Origin: Pseudobdellovibrionaceae bacterium
GTDB taxonomy: Bacteria; Bdellovibrionota; Bdellovibrionia; Bdellovibrionales; Bdellovibrionaceae
DNA: 42,652 nucleotides
Assembly: GCA_013359135.1 (NCBI GenBank)
Contig: JABWCN010000037.1
Span: forward strand, 1 to 42,652
Direction: 5' to 3'
The notes under the pieces were generated by a model, which saw only the letters and a list, made by a program, of their open reading frames with translations, had not been told where the DNA came from and searched no databases. Positions 17,713 to 26,721 of the stretch are shown here, in pieces; within the stretch, counting starts at the first letter, position 1, and each line of letters begins with the position of its first letter. The position numbers were made by a program, and so were the translations under genes.

Positions 17713-19262
17713 CCATAATGACAAAAGTATTTAAAGATATAAAACTAGGAATTGATGAAAATTTAAAAGAAAAATTAGAGTGTCTTGTTCCTCAATTTAG
17801 TGACTTTCGAATCCTAAAACAAAGTGTTGATGCTAGACAACGACACAATCCTCATTTTGTATATTCTATCGAGATTGCAGGCCCCCATGAAAGCCTTGGC
17901 CAAATTCACTTCGAATTAGAAAAAACTCCACGCACTCCCAAAAAAAACAGCCCAGAAATGCCAATTATCATTGGTACTGGTCCCGCTGGTTTGTTTGCCG
18001 CCCTCAGGCTTTGTGAGCGCGGCATTCCCTCTGTTATTTTTGAACGAGGATCTCAAGCTGAAAAAAGAATTATGGGCATTAATCATTTCTGGAGATACGG
18101 ACAATTAGACCCCAGAAATAACGTCTGTTTTGGTGAGGGTGGTGCAGGCCTTTATAGCGATGGCAAGCTAATTACTCGAATTAAGTCTGAACATATCCCT
18201 TATGTTATGAATCGCCTCGTGCGATTTGGAGCTCCCAAGGAAATTGAATATCTATCTAATCCTCATGTTGGCTCTGATAAAATCCGAAGAATAATTCCTA
18301 AAATTAGAAATTTTTTATTAGAACAAGGATGTGTAATACACTATGATACTCGTATCACTGACTTTATAACTGAAGGTCGTAAGGTTATCGGAGTCACAAC
18401 AGAACACCAAAAAAATCACTATTCTTCCCACGTTGTTCTGGCTACTGGACATTCTGCTGACGATATTTTTCAAGCTCTACAAAGAAAAGAAATTTTCATG
18501 GAAGGAAAATCGTTCGCTTTGGGCGTGCGGATCGAACACCCTCAGGAGCTCATTAATAAAATCCAATACAGGGATTATTTCAACCATCCCAAACTAGGTA
18601 GCGCTAATTACAAACTCACTTATCATGATGAAAAAACAAACACTGGCGTCTACAGCTTCTGCATGTGCCCAGGTGGTTTTGTTTTATCTAGCGGAACGGA
18701 AGCTGATGGAGTTGTTTGTAATGGAATGAGCAACTTTCACCGGAATTCTAATTGGGCTAACAGCGCCATTGTGGTCACTATTGACCACGAAAAATGGTTT
18801 AAAAATGACACCTGGGGTGGCATGAAATTTCGCCGTGAACTAGAGCATAAAGCTTTTCAAATGGTACAGAAAAAAGGTGGCAATAAGCAACTTCCAACAC
18901 AAAAATTGACTGATTTTCTTAAACGACGAAGTGGTGATACTTTAAAAGGCTCAAGCCCCTCAGGTAATATAGGCGTTAATCTTCATGAGCTGTTACCTCA
19001 GCCAGTGGCCGAATACCTGATGACCGGAGTTGAAAACTTTCACACTAAAATGAAAGGCTTTATCACCGAACAAGCTCAGTTTTACGCTGTGGAATCAAGA
19101 ACAAGTTGCCCTCTACGGGTCACTCGTGATGAGATCTCTTTACAAAGCTTAAGTCATCAAAATCTTTATCCCACTGGTGAAGGTGCTGGCTATGCAGGAG
19201 GAATTACCTCTGCGGCCTGCGATGGTGTTAACGTAGCTGATGAGATTTATCGTCAATTTTAA
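17703..19262 (+). CDS. FAD-dependent dehydrogenase (COG2509 type)
   Basis: 519 residues. An N-terminal ~70-residue RNA-binding-like segment precedes a Rossmann FAD site IGTGPAGLFAALRL (about 91-104) ending in FERG. Further family features are the CFGEGGAGLYSDGKL stretch, a second dinucleotide region and the C-terminal PTGEGAGYAGGI with AACDGVNVA, the FAD-contacting end. This layout is that of the widespread uncharacterised FAD dehydrogenases of COG2509; the substrate is unknown. AGGGA lies about 10 bases before the ATG at 17703. Its 5' end overlaps the divergent psd gene. Confidence 0.85.
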   Translation: MPSSIMTKVFKDIKLGIDENLKEKLECLVPQFSDFRILKQSVDARQRHNPHFVYSIEIAGPHESLGQIHFELEKTPRTPKKNSPEMPIIIGTGPAGLFAALRLCERGIPSVIFERGSQAEKRIMGINHFWRYGQLDPRNNVCFGEGGAGLYSDGKLITRIKSEHIPYVMNRLVRFGAPKEIEYLSNPHVGSDKIRRIIPKIRNFLLEQGCVIHYDTRITDFITEGRKVIGVTTEHQKNHYSSHVVLATGHSADDIFQALQRKEIFMEGKSFALGVRIEHPQELINKIQYRDYFNHPKLGSANYKLTYHDEKTNTGVYSFCMCPGGFVLSSGTEADGVVCNGMSNFHRNSNWANSAIVVTIDHEKWFKNDTWGGMKFRRELEHKAFQMVQKKGGNKQLPTQKLTDFLKRRSGDTLKGSSPSGNIGVNLHELLPQPVAEYLMTGVENFHTKMKGFITEQAQFYAVESRTSCPLRVTRDEISLQSLSHQNLYPTGEGAGYAGGITSAACDGVNVADEIYRQF

Positions 19263-19335
19263 TTTTTTTATTAATCTTTAAATTTTCTTGGAAAATTCTA
19301 AAAATTGTGACAATCCTAAGAACCGAGGTTTATCT

Positions 19336-20571
19336 ATGTCAACAACAACCAAAGCATCACCTACTTTTCACCCAGTTTTGTGGTTAATACTTTACATTCC
19401 TTTTGGAGCTTTAGGAGGCTTTGTCGGTGTTGCCCTTACTTTTCTTGCAACCCAAAGCGGTCTATCAATTACAGAAGGTTCGTTAATTATTGGCTCTCAA
19501 CTTTTAGTGTCTTGGCTAAAATGGCTCTGGGCTCCTATGGTAGATATTACCTTCTCACCTAAAAAATGGTATGTTTTTGCTACGGTTTTTTCAGGTCTTG
19601 GGGTCATGGCGATGTCCGCAGTTCCCCTTGGAAAAAATACTCTGGTTTTACTTTTGATCATCATAGCTGTTGCTAACTTAATTAACTCTATAGTGGGTAT
19701 GGCTGTTGAGGCAATGATCGCTAGCCTTACCCCTAAAGATCAAATTGGCCGAGTGAGCGCTTGGTTTCAAGCTGGTAATCTTGGCGGTAATGGTCTTGGT
19801 GGAGGCTTTGGACTTTTTTTAATTCACACCTTACCTCAACCATGGATGGCCGGCGCCGTCATGGGACTCCTGTTTATTTCTTGTTGCTTGGCTTTGATTC
19901 CACTTCCACATGTTATCCCTCACGCCAAAAATCAAAAAGCTGTTGATGCTGTCAAAACTGTTGTCGTTAGCTTCTGGGGAATGATCAAAGAAAAAGTAGG
20001 TGTCATGACTGCTCTTATGTGCATCCTTCCAATAGCCACAGGTGCGGCTCAGGGGGTATTAGCTCAGGCTGCTGTGGCTGGTTACTGGGGAGCTGGAGCT
20101 GAGCAAGTAGGACTTGTTCAAGGACTACTTTCCGGTGTGATCACTGCTTTTGGGTGTTTCTTGGGTGGATGGGTTTGTAATCGCATGAATCCCCACAAAG
20201 CTTACGGGATTTTTGGTTTAACACTTGCCGCAGTTGCCATCTGCATGGCTTTTTCTCCAGCAACAGTGAGTATGTATGTTGTATGGAATATGATTTATGC
20301 TCTAGGTGTTGGACTTTCTTACGCGGCTTTCACCGCTATGGCCCTTGTTTCTATAGGTAAGGCAGCAGCTGCTACAGGTTATAATGTGTTTGCTTCTCTC
20401 TCAAATTTTCCTCTGTGGTGGTTAGGCTTGTTATTGGGCTGGGTTGCTGACACCAAGGGCCCTCAATCCATGCTAATTACTGAAGCCATTCTTGGCTTAG
20501 TCGGTGTTGCTGTATTTACTTTAGTTGACCGCAAACTTACTGGAAAAATGAAACTGGCTGAGGCCAATTAA
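19336..20571 (+). CDS. Major facilitator superfamily transporter
   Basis: About 411 residues with about twelve membrane helices in two six-helix halves. A GRVSAWFQAGNLGGNGLGGG loop joins helices in the first half and the second half has FLGGWVCNRMNPHKAYG, an MFS motif-A equivalent. The pattern recalls AmpG/acetyl-CoA-transporter-like permeases, so muropeptide or similar uptake is possible but not shown. I start at the ATG at 19336, which has GAGG 7 bases upstream; a TTG at 19288 would add 16 polar residues without a binding site. It lies about 70 bases after the flavoprotein gene and 19 bases before the FMN reductase gene, so the latter two are probably co-transcribed. Confidence 0.85.
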   Translation: MSTTTKASPTFHPVLWLILYIPFGALGGFVGVALTFLATQSGLSITEGSLIIGSQLLVSWLKWLWAPMVDITFSPKKWYVFATVFSGLGVMAMSAVPLGKNTLVLLLIIIAVANLINSIVGMAVEAMIASLTPKDQIGRVSAWFQAGNLGGNGLGGGFGLFLIHTLPQPWMAGAVMGLLFISCCLALIPLPHVIPHAKNQKAVDAVKTVVVSFWGMIKEKVGVMTALMCILPIATGAAQGVLAQAAVAGYWGAGAEQVGLVQGLLSGVITAFGCFLGGWVCNRMNPHKAYGIFGLTLAAVAICMAFSPATVSMYVVWNMIYALGVGLSYAAFTAMALVSIGKAAAATGYNVFASLSNFPLWWLGLLLGWVADTKGPQSMLITEAILGLVGVAVFTLVDRKLTGKMKLAEAN

Positions 20572-20590
20572 CACAAAGGAATTTTCATCT

Positions 20591-21112
20591 ATGAAAGTCT
20601 TAGCATTTGGCGCAAGCAACAGTAAAAATTCTATTAACCAAAAACTAGCATTATACGTTGCTCATCAAATACCTTCAGCTACAATCACAACTCTAGATCT
20701 TAACAACTTTGAAATGCCTATCTTTAGTGTTGACAAAGAAATTCCTGGAAAACACCAACCTCTTGCTGAGGCTTTTTTACAAGCTATTGCCGAGGTTGAC
20801 TTACTCGTAATCTCACTAGCAGAGCATAATGGATCTTACTCGGCAGCCTTTAAAAATATTTTAGATTGGTCCTCAAGAATCAATGGCAAACTTTTCCAAC
20901 AAAAACCTGTTCTTCTCTTAGCTACCTCACCTGGTGCTCGTGGAGGAGCAAGTGTTCTAGAGGCAGCAAAAGTGCGTTTTCCTTTTTTAGGGGCAGATAT
21001 CAAAGCCGTTTTCTCACTACCAGAATTTAATAAAAATTTTGATTCAGAAAAAGGAATTATAAACGAGGAGCTTAAAACTCAACTTTTTAAAAGCTTTGAT
21101 TTGTTAAAATGA
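20591..21112 (+). CDS. NADPH-dependent FMN reductase family protein
   Basis: 173 residues with a flavodoxin-like fold: FGASNSKNSINQKLA (about 6-20) for the FMN phosphate, LVISLAEHNGSYSAAFKNILDW, where NGS-Y binds the isoalloxazine, and ATSPGARGGA near 113-122. Such enzymes reduce FMN, quinones, azo dyes or chromate with NAD(P)H. AAAGGA precedes the ATG by 11 bases. It is followed six bases after its stop by the convergent protease gene. Confidence 0.88.
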   Translation: MKVLAFGASNSKNSINQKLALYVAHQIPSATITTLDLNNFEMPIFSVDKEIPGKHQPLAEAFLQAIAEVDLLVISLAEHNGSYSAAFKNILDWSSRINGKLFQQKPVLLLATSPGARGGASVLEAAKVRFPFLGADIKAVFSLPEFNKNFDSEKGIINEELKTQLFKSFDLLK

Positions 21113-21118
21113 TGTTTC

Positions 21119-21901
21119 TTATTTAGGAAAAATATAACCTATGCGTTTTAAAATTTCAGGGATATAAGTCGATGTGATGTAGGTTCCATAGTTATAGCCC
21201 GTAGGTCCCTCGGAAACACCACCGTTATGAATTCCAATGACTTCAGCAGTTTCAGCATCAAGAATGGCAGCTCCGCTACTTCCAGGATTAGTGTCACATT
21301 GATGGTGAATTAACCCCAAAGACATTTGTAAATACCCAGTGTCGGTAGAGTTAGAATATCTCGCAGCAAAAGATTTTCTGATCTCACATACTCCAGACCA
21401 CATTAATGGCTGTTTAAAAGGATGAGAAAAAATGGTCACACGAGTTGATAATTCTGGTTTCGAGTTTAACCTTATAGGTAAGGAAATACGTGGAGGCTTA
21501 TCTACAATAAAGAGTGCATAATCTTTATTTTTTGTGTCTTCAATAACTAAAAGTTTTTTACAGGTACTTACTGATGTTGGATTTTTACCTTCTCTAACAC
21601 CCCAAAAAACCTGGACTCCTTCGCAACTTTTATTAAATTTCACTTTCGCAGCATCGAAGCAATGACCTGCTGTCAAAACAACTCCTTGACCAAGATGCGT
21701 CCCCGTACAGCCCATCGAGATAAGCCCAATAGCTTCTGGAACCAATTTATACTTAAAAGGGATATTAGTAGCCTGAGCATTAACCATTCTAAAATCATCT
21801 TTACCTACAATTTTTCTATTTGCTGGGTTCAATTGCCCCCATGAAAGGCTTGCTATTAAAACAGTAATAAAAAATGATTTTAAATCTAATAAACCCTTCA
21901 T
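21119..21901 (-). CDS. Secreted trypsin-like (S1/V8) serine protease
   Basis: 260 residues with a signal peptide (about 1-22). The catalytic triad is visible as His80 in LTAGHC, Asp127 in NKDYALF and Ser209 in TNPGSSGAA. Four or more Cys suggest disulfides. The layout resembles glutamyl-endopeptidase/trypsin-like secreted proteases with SxGG relaxed to SSGAA. It is likely periplasmic or exported. The gene precedes (in transcription order, follows) the outer-membrane-type gene at 21917, with a 15-base gap, so the two are probably an operon. Confidence 0.88.
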   Translation of the reverse strand: MKGLLDLKSFFITVLIASLSWGQLNPANRKIVGKDDFRMVNAQATNIPFKYKLVPEAIGLISMGCTGTHLGQGVVLTAGHCFDAAKVKFNKSCEGVQVFWGVREGKNPTSVSTCKKLLVIEDTKNKDYALFIVDKPPRISLPIRLNSKPELSTRVTIFSHPFKQPLMWSGVCEIRKSFAARYSNSTDTGYLQMSLGLIHHQCDTNPGSSGAAILDAETAEVIGIHNGGVSEGPTGYNYGTYITSTYIPEILKRIGYIFPK

Positions 21902-21916
21902 AATTCCCCCATAACT

Positions 21917-22564
21917 TTAGAAAATAACATAACCAAGTCCCAAAAGGTGAGACCACATCTCTATAAAAGAAAAGCTTCCTTTTTGGTACTGATTTATCTG
22001 CTGCCATTTACTTTTATAGAAAAAACTCCAACGATCTGATAAATTATACCTGGTCTGAAGCTCATACTGACTCGAACCATAGTTTTGAACCCATTTACTA
22101 TCTCTATCACTGAGTAAAGTAATATTGGCATAGCCCACGCCAAAATAAAGTGCAAAATTTTGGTGAGTATAAATTGGCACTAAAAGATTTAGATAATTTG
22201 ACAAAAACAAGACTTCATTATTCACAGGAAAAGGGTACATACTATCTTTTTCATTAGAGACCACAGAAAAAGAGTAGCTCCCAACACTGATGTAGCTAGG
22301 ATGATTTATTATTTTTTTTGGACCAAAATAAACATTTATAGAAAATCCAGCAGTGGATGGTAGTTTTTGCTCTGTAAACCGACCTGCCAGTGCCGTTTGC
22401 CCACCGTGAACATCTAACTGAATAAAATCAGATAAGTAACTTTTAAAACCTTCACTTTCGCCACCATCAATGCTGGAAACCGCATGTGTCACTTCAGAAT
22501 AAAAAAAGGTTAGCGCCCAAATCCCTAAAAATAAAATGAACTTTCTAATATCATTTAGTCTCAT
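21917..22564 (-). CDS. Probable outer-membrane/periplasmic protein, lipid A deacylase-like barrel
   Basis: About 215 residues with a signal peptide ending near THA. The rest is a series of amphipathic strands with aromatic-rich turns (FALYFGVGYANITLL, YNLSDRWSFFYKSKWQ) ending in a terminal aromatic/hydrophobic strand (LLGLGYVIF), as in small outer-membrane barrels. It resembles acyloxyacyl-hydrolase-like (PagL) barrels in shape, with a HLLGLGY near the end, but I cannot confirm catalytic residues. I start at the ATG at 22564, which has AAGGAAG 6 bases upstream; the longer frame would overlap icmF and lose the signal peptide. Confidence 0.68.
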   Translation of the reverse strand: MRLNDIRKFILFLGIWALTFFYSEVTHAVSSIDGGESEGFKSYLSDFIQLDVHGGQTALAGRFTEQKLPSTAGFSINVYFGPKKIINHPSYISVGSYSFSVVSNEKDSMYPFPVNNEVLFLSNYLNLLVPIYTHQNFALYFGVGYANITLLSDRDSKWVQNYGSSQYELQTRYNLSDRWSFFYKSKWQQINQYQKGSFSFIEMWSHLLGLGYVIF

Positions 22565-22589
22565 TAAAACTTCCTTTTGGTTTACTTCA

Positions 22590-25500
22590 CTAAACATTTC
22601 TACGATACTCACCACCAACTTCGTAAAGTGCTTGCGTGAGTTGGTACAGACTACAGTAGCGGCTAGCTGTCATCAAGGCTGCAAAAATGTTTTCACCCTT
22701 CAATGCTGCTCTTTTTAACTCTACTAAATGCGATTCTGCTAAAGCTTTGTTTTTCTTTTGAAACTCAGTCACATGAATTAACTGGCTATTTTTTTCATCA
22801 AAACTAGCTCTCGCCAATTCAATTTTTGGAGGAATATAATCTGCAACAGTCGTTTTTGGATCAATGAAAGTATTGACTCCAATTATTGGTAAAGACCCAT
22901 CATGTTTCTGCTTTTCATAATAAAGCGATTCCTCTTGAATTTTAGCTCTTTGATATTGAGTCTCCATAGCTCCTAAAACACCGCCACGCTCGTTGATCCT
23001 TAGGAACTCCTCTAACACAGCTTCCTCAACAAGATCTGTTAACTCCTCAACAAAATAACTTCCCTGCAAGGAGTTTTCGTTTTTACTTTGTCCAAACTCA
23101 CGATTAATAATCATCTGTATAGCCATAGCCCTTCTTACTGATTCTTCTGTGGGAGTTGTTATGGCTTCATCATAAGCGTTCGTGTGTAAACTGTTGCAAT
23201 TATCATTCAATGCAATCAAAGCTTGTAAGGTTGTTCTAATGTCGTTGAAAGCAATCTCTTGAGCATGCAAAGAACGTCCACTTGTCTGAATATGATACTT
23301 CAATTTTTGTGAACGATCACTTCCCTTATAAAGTTCCTTGATAGCAATAGCCCATATACGTCGAGCCACTCTTCCTAGCACTGTGTACTCCGCATCCAAA
23401 CCATTAGAAAAAAAGAAACTCAAATTTGGTGCAAACTCATCAATAGGTAGCCCTCTTTGAAGGTAATACTCAACAAAAGTAAAACCATTAGAAAGGGTAA
23501 AGGCCAACTGTGAAATGGGATTAGCTCCCGCCTCGGCAATATGATACCCAGAAATACTTACAGAATAAAAATTTTTGATTTTATTCTGTACAAAATATTC
23601 TTGGATATCGCCCATCATTTTTAATGCAAACTGAATAGAGAAAATACAAGTGTTCTGCCCCTGATCCTCTTTCAAAATATCCGCTTGAACTGTCCCTCTG
23701 ACATTTTGAATCGTTTGCTGAGCTACTACTTGCCACTCTTCAGGAGTAAGAACTCTCTGCAACTCTTTCTGTTTCTTATCTACTTGTTGATCAATAGCTG
23801 TATTAAAAAAATAGGCCAAAATAATCGGTGCTGGTCCATTAATGGTCATACTAACGCTCGTATTCGGAGAACATAAATCAAAACCACTATATAGTTTTTT
23901 CATATCTTCCAAATTACAAATACTCACGCCGCTTTCACCAACCTTACCAAAAATATCCGGTCTTGGATTTGGATCCTGCCCATATAAAGTTACTGAATCA
24001 AAGGCCGTCGACAATCTATGAGCCTTTTCTCCCTGACATAAGAAATGAAATCGCTTATTTGTTCTTTCAGGGGTTCCTTCCCCGGCAAACATTCTCTTTG
24101 GATCTTCGTCTGCTCGTTTTAAAGGAAACACACCTGCGGTATAAGGAAACTCACCAGGAACATTTTCCAGTTTTAAAAACTTAAATCTGTCTCCCCAATC
24201 AGCCTTTTTGGGAAAAACTACTTTTTTAATTTTAGTGCCCGAAAGGGTTGTTGAAACCAAACTATTTCTGATTTCTTTATCTCTGACTTTAAATATAAAC
24301 TCGTCCTGAGAGTAGGCTTTACTTTTATCATCCCAGGTAAGTAACTCTTTTTGCTCCTCAGCACTGAGCTTTGCTAAAATTTGTTTTTGATATATCGTAG
24401 ATTCTGACTCTTGCAAAAGTTTTCCTAAACCATGCAAGGCAATTTCCTTTAAGAAACCGACCCGAGAAATCTCTGGGGCTAACTCCTGAACACGTTTTTT
24501 ATAGTTTCTAATTGTCGTCACTATATCAAGTAAGTACTGTGCTCGACTTCCTGGTATTAGCACATTTTCTTTACCTGAAACCAGCTGACTTTTCTGTAAA
24601 TCAGACAAAGTAAAAGTTTGGCTTAGATTGATGTCACTCGTTTTTCTTTCCATCGACTTTTTTTCTAACTGCTGCAATAGTTCGAAAAATAATTCATTAA
24701 CTCCTTTATCATTAAACTGTGCTGCCTGGGTTAAAAATACAGGCACTATAACTTCATCATCAAATATTTTTCTAGAACGACGAAATTGTTTACTCACAGC
24801 TCTCAATGCGTCGAGTGACCCTCTGCGATCGGACTTATTAATAGCAATCACCGAGGCAAAATCAATCATATCAATTTTTTCTAGCTGAGAAGGTGCTCCA
24901 TACTCACTAGTCATCACATATAGAGGTATATCACAAAGCTCAACAATTTGAGAAGAGGCTTGGCCTATGCCACTTGTTTCTGCGATAATCACATCAAAAT
25001 CTAATTCTTGATACAAACGAATAACATTTTTTAATTGCGCCGAAATTTCACCACCAGAGCCTCGCGTCGCAAGACTTCTCATAAAAATGCGATCTCGAGA
25101 CAGCGAGTTCATACGAATACGATCTCCAAGGAGCGCTCCACCTGTTTTCTTTTTTGATGGGTCAACACAAGCAATTGCTATTTTTATTTGGGGAAATTGA
25201 TTTAAAAACCTTAATGCCAGCTCATCAATCAAAGAAGATTTACCAGCGCCTCCAGTCCCCGTGATACCGATCACCAAAGGTTTTACAGATTTTTTATTTT
25301 TGAACGCTGTTAACTGCCATTTTTCCAAATTGCTTGCTGTGAAATCTTGAGCTCCCTCAGTCCCTAGCTCTAACTCATTTATGGCTCTTCCCAACTCAAT
25401 CATAGGAAATGAAGTGAGTTCTTTTTTAATATTCTCCATCTTAACTAGATTCTCTGGTTTCAACGACACTGATCTTGGATCAAAATCACAAGCTACCATG

Positions 25501-25898
25501 ATCTGCCTAATCATCCCCTCAAGCCCTAGCCTTCTGCCGTCTTCTGGGTGAAAAATTTGATCAATTCCATAAGCTTCAAGTTCCTTTTTTTCTTCCCACA
25601 CGATCACGCCACCGCCGCCACCAAAAATTTTCACATAAGACAGTCCGCAGGCACAGAGAATATCTTTAAGATACTTGAAATACTCCATATGGCCCCCTTG
25701 ATAGGAGCTTACGCAAACCCCCTGAGCGCCCTCTTGAATAACTGCCTTCACAACATCGAGTACACTGCGGTTATGACCAAGATGAATGACCTCAGCTCCA
25801 AAATCTTGCAAAAGTTTTCTGATAATATTAATCGTTGCATCGTGACCATCAAATAAAGAGGCTGCTGTAACTACGCGAATGGGGTTTTTGTAATTCAT
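22590..25898 (-). CDS. icmF: Fused isobutyryl-CoA mutase IcmF
   Basis: 1102 residues, the usual length. Order: N-terminal B12-binding domain with DGHD (17-20; His19 as the lower axial ligand of cobalamin) and GGGGG near 93-97; a G-protein chaperone domain with GITGTGGAGKSS (211-222) and NKSD for guanine; then the mutase TIM barrel with TAGVFPLKRADEDPKRMFAG and EGTPERTNKR. IcmF interconverts isobutyryl-CoA and n-butyryl-CoA (and pivalyl/isovaleryl-CoA) with adenosylcobalamin, and the built-in GTPase guards cofactor loading. It follows the ech gene by 2 bases, as the last gene of an hbd-ech-icmF operon. Confidence 0.95.
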   Translation of the reverse strand: MNYKNPIRVVTAASLFDGHDATINIIRKLLQDFGAEVIHLGHNRSVLDVVKAVIQEGAQGVCVSSYQGGHMEYFKYLKDILCACGLSYVKIFGGGGGVIVWEEKKELEAYGIDQIFHPEDGRRLGLEGMIRQIMVACDFDPRSVSLKPENLVKMENIKKELTSFPMIELGRAINELELGTEGAQDFTASNLEKWQLTAFKNKKSVKPLVIGITGTGGAGKSSLIDELALRFLNQFPQIKIAIACVDPSKKKTGGALLGDRIRMNSLSRDRIFMRSLATRGSGGEISAQLKNVIRLYQELDFDVIIAETSGIGQASSQIVELCDIPLYVMTSEYGAPSQLEKIDMIDFASVIAINKSDRRGSLDALRAVSKQFRRSRKIFDDEVIVPVFLTQAAQFNDKGVNELFFELLQQLEKKSMERKTSDINLSQTFTLSDLQKSQLVSGKENVLIPGSRAQYLLDIVTTIRNYKKRVQELAPEISRVGFLKEIALHGLGKLLQESESTIYQKQILAKLSAEEQKELLTWDDKSKAYSQDEFIFKVRDKEIRNSLVSTTLSGTKIKKVVFPKKADWGDRFKFLKLENVPGEFPYTAGVFPLKRADEDPKRMFAGEGTPERTNKRFHFLCQGEKAHRLSTAFDSVTLYGQDPNPRPDIFGKVGESGVSICNLEDMKKLYSGFDLCSPNTSVSMTINGPAPIILAYFFNTAIDQQVDKKQKELQRVLTPEEWQVVAQQTIQNVRGTVQADILKEDQGQNTCIFSIQFALKMMGDIQEYFVQNKIKNFYSVSISGYHIAEAGANPISQLAFTLSNGFTFVEYYLQRGLPIDEFAPNLSFFFSNGLDAEYTVLGRVARRIWAIAIKELYKGSDRSQKLKYHIQTSGRSLHAQEIAFNDIRTTLQALIALNDNCNSLHTNAYDEAITTPTEESVRRAMAIQMIINREFGQSKNENSLQGSYFVEELTDLVEEAVLEEFLRINERGGVLGAMETQYQRAKIQEESLYYEKQKHDGSLPIIGVNTFIDPKTTVADYIPPKIELARASFDEKNSQLIHVTEFQKKNKALAESHLVELKRAALKGENIFAALMTASRYCSLYQLTQALYEVGGEYRRNV

Positions 25899-25900
25899 AA

Positions 25901-26707
25901 TTATCCTTTAAAAACTGGTTTTCTTTTCTCAATGAAAGCTTGCGTCCCTTCACGGACATCCTCGGTCAAAAATAAAGATGAAAATTGTTCAGCTTCAAAT
26001 TTCTGACCTTCCTCAACTTCCATGTCCCAAGTTCTGTTAATAGACAGTTTTCCTTTGGCTATAGCAACAGGTGCTCGTTGAAAAATAATTTCCATTTTCT
26101 TTTTAACAAAAGGAAGTAGCTCTGATACTGACTCTACAACATGGTTCACAAGCCCAAGATGAAAAGCCTCCTGCGCTTCAATAATCTCTCCAGTGAATAT
26201 CAACTCTCGAGCTTTTCGCATCCCAACAGCTCTCGAAAGTCTTACTGTTCCACCAAAGCCAGGAATCAAGCCCAATGTTGTCTCTGGCAAGCCAAATTTC
26301 GCATTTTTTGAGGCAATGATAAAATCACAAGCTAGAGCTAATTCACAACCGCCACCTAGAGCAAAACCATTAACAGCTGCAATAACTGGAATTTTAAGTA
26401 AACTTAATTCATGAAAAACGCTTTGTCCTTTTTGTGCCAAAGCTAGGGCTTGATCTTCATTAAGTAATGAAAGCTCCTTAATGTCGGCGCCAGCCACAAA
26501 TGCTTTTTCGCCTTCACCTGTGATAATCAAACCCCTGGCATTTTCAAAATCCATTTCTGAAAGTTGTCTTAAAAAATCGGCTAATTCATCAATCACTTCT
26601 GCTTTCAAAGCATTTAATGCCTGTGGCCTTGAAATCATCAATGTCCACAAGCCATTCTCTTGATGTAGTTTAAGGTTTTTGTAATTAAACCCTGATAAAT
26701 CTTTCAC
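25901..26707 (-). CDS. Enoyl-CoA hydratase/isomerase (crotonase)
   Basis: 268 residues with the crotonase signature: AFVAGADIKEL for the CoA pocket, NGFALGGGCELALACD for the oxyanion hole, and FGLPETTLGLIPGFGGT with the catalytic Glu. It hydrates enoyl-CoA to 3-hydroxyacyl-CoA, most likely crotonyl-CoA given its neighbours. The start is GTG at 26707, with AAAGG 7 bases upstream. It lies between hbd (14 bases) and icmF (2 bases). Confidence 0.93.
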   Translation of the reverse strand: MKDLSGFNYKNLKLHQENGLWTLMISRPQALNALKAEVIDELADFLRQLSEMDFENARGLIITGEGEKAFVAGADIKELSLLNEDQALALAQKGQSVFHELSLLKIPVIAAVNGFALGGGCELALACDFIIASKNAKFGLPETTLGLIPGFGGTVRLSRAVGMRKARELIFTGEIIEAQEAFHLGLVNHVVESVSELLPFVKKKMEIIFQRAPVAIAKGKLSINRTWDMEVEEGQKFEAEQFSSLFLTEDVREGTQAFIEKRKPVFKG

Positions 26708-26721
26708 ACAATACCTTTCTC

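Noticed and set aside
25548-25856. 102-codon plus-strand frame opposite the icmF 5' end
   Set aside because: Antisense to the conserved B12-binding domain; no independent support.
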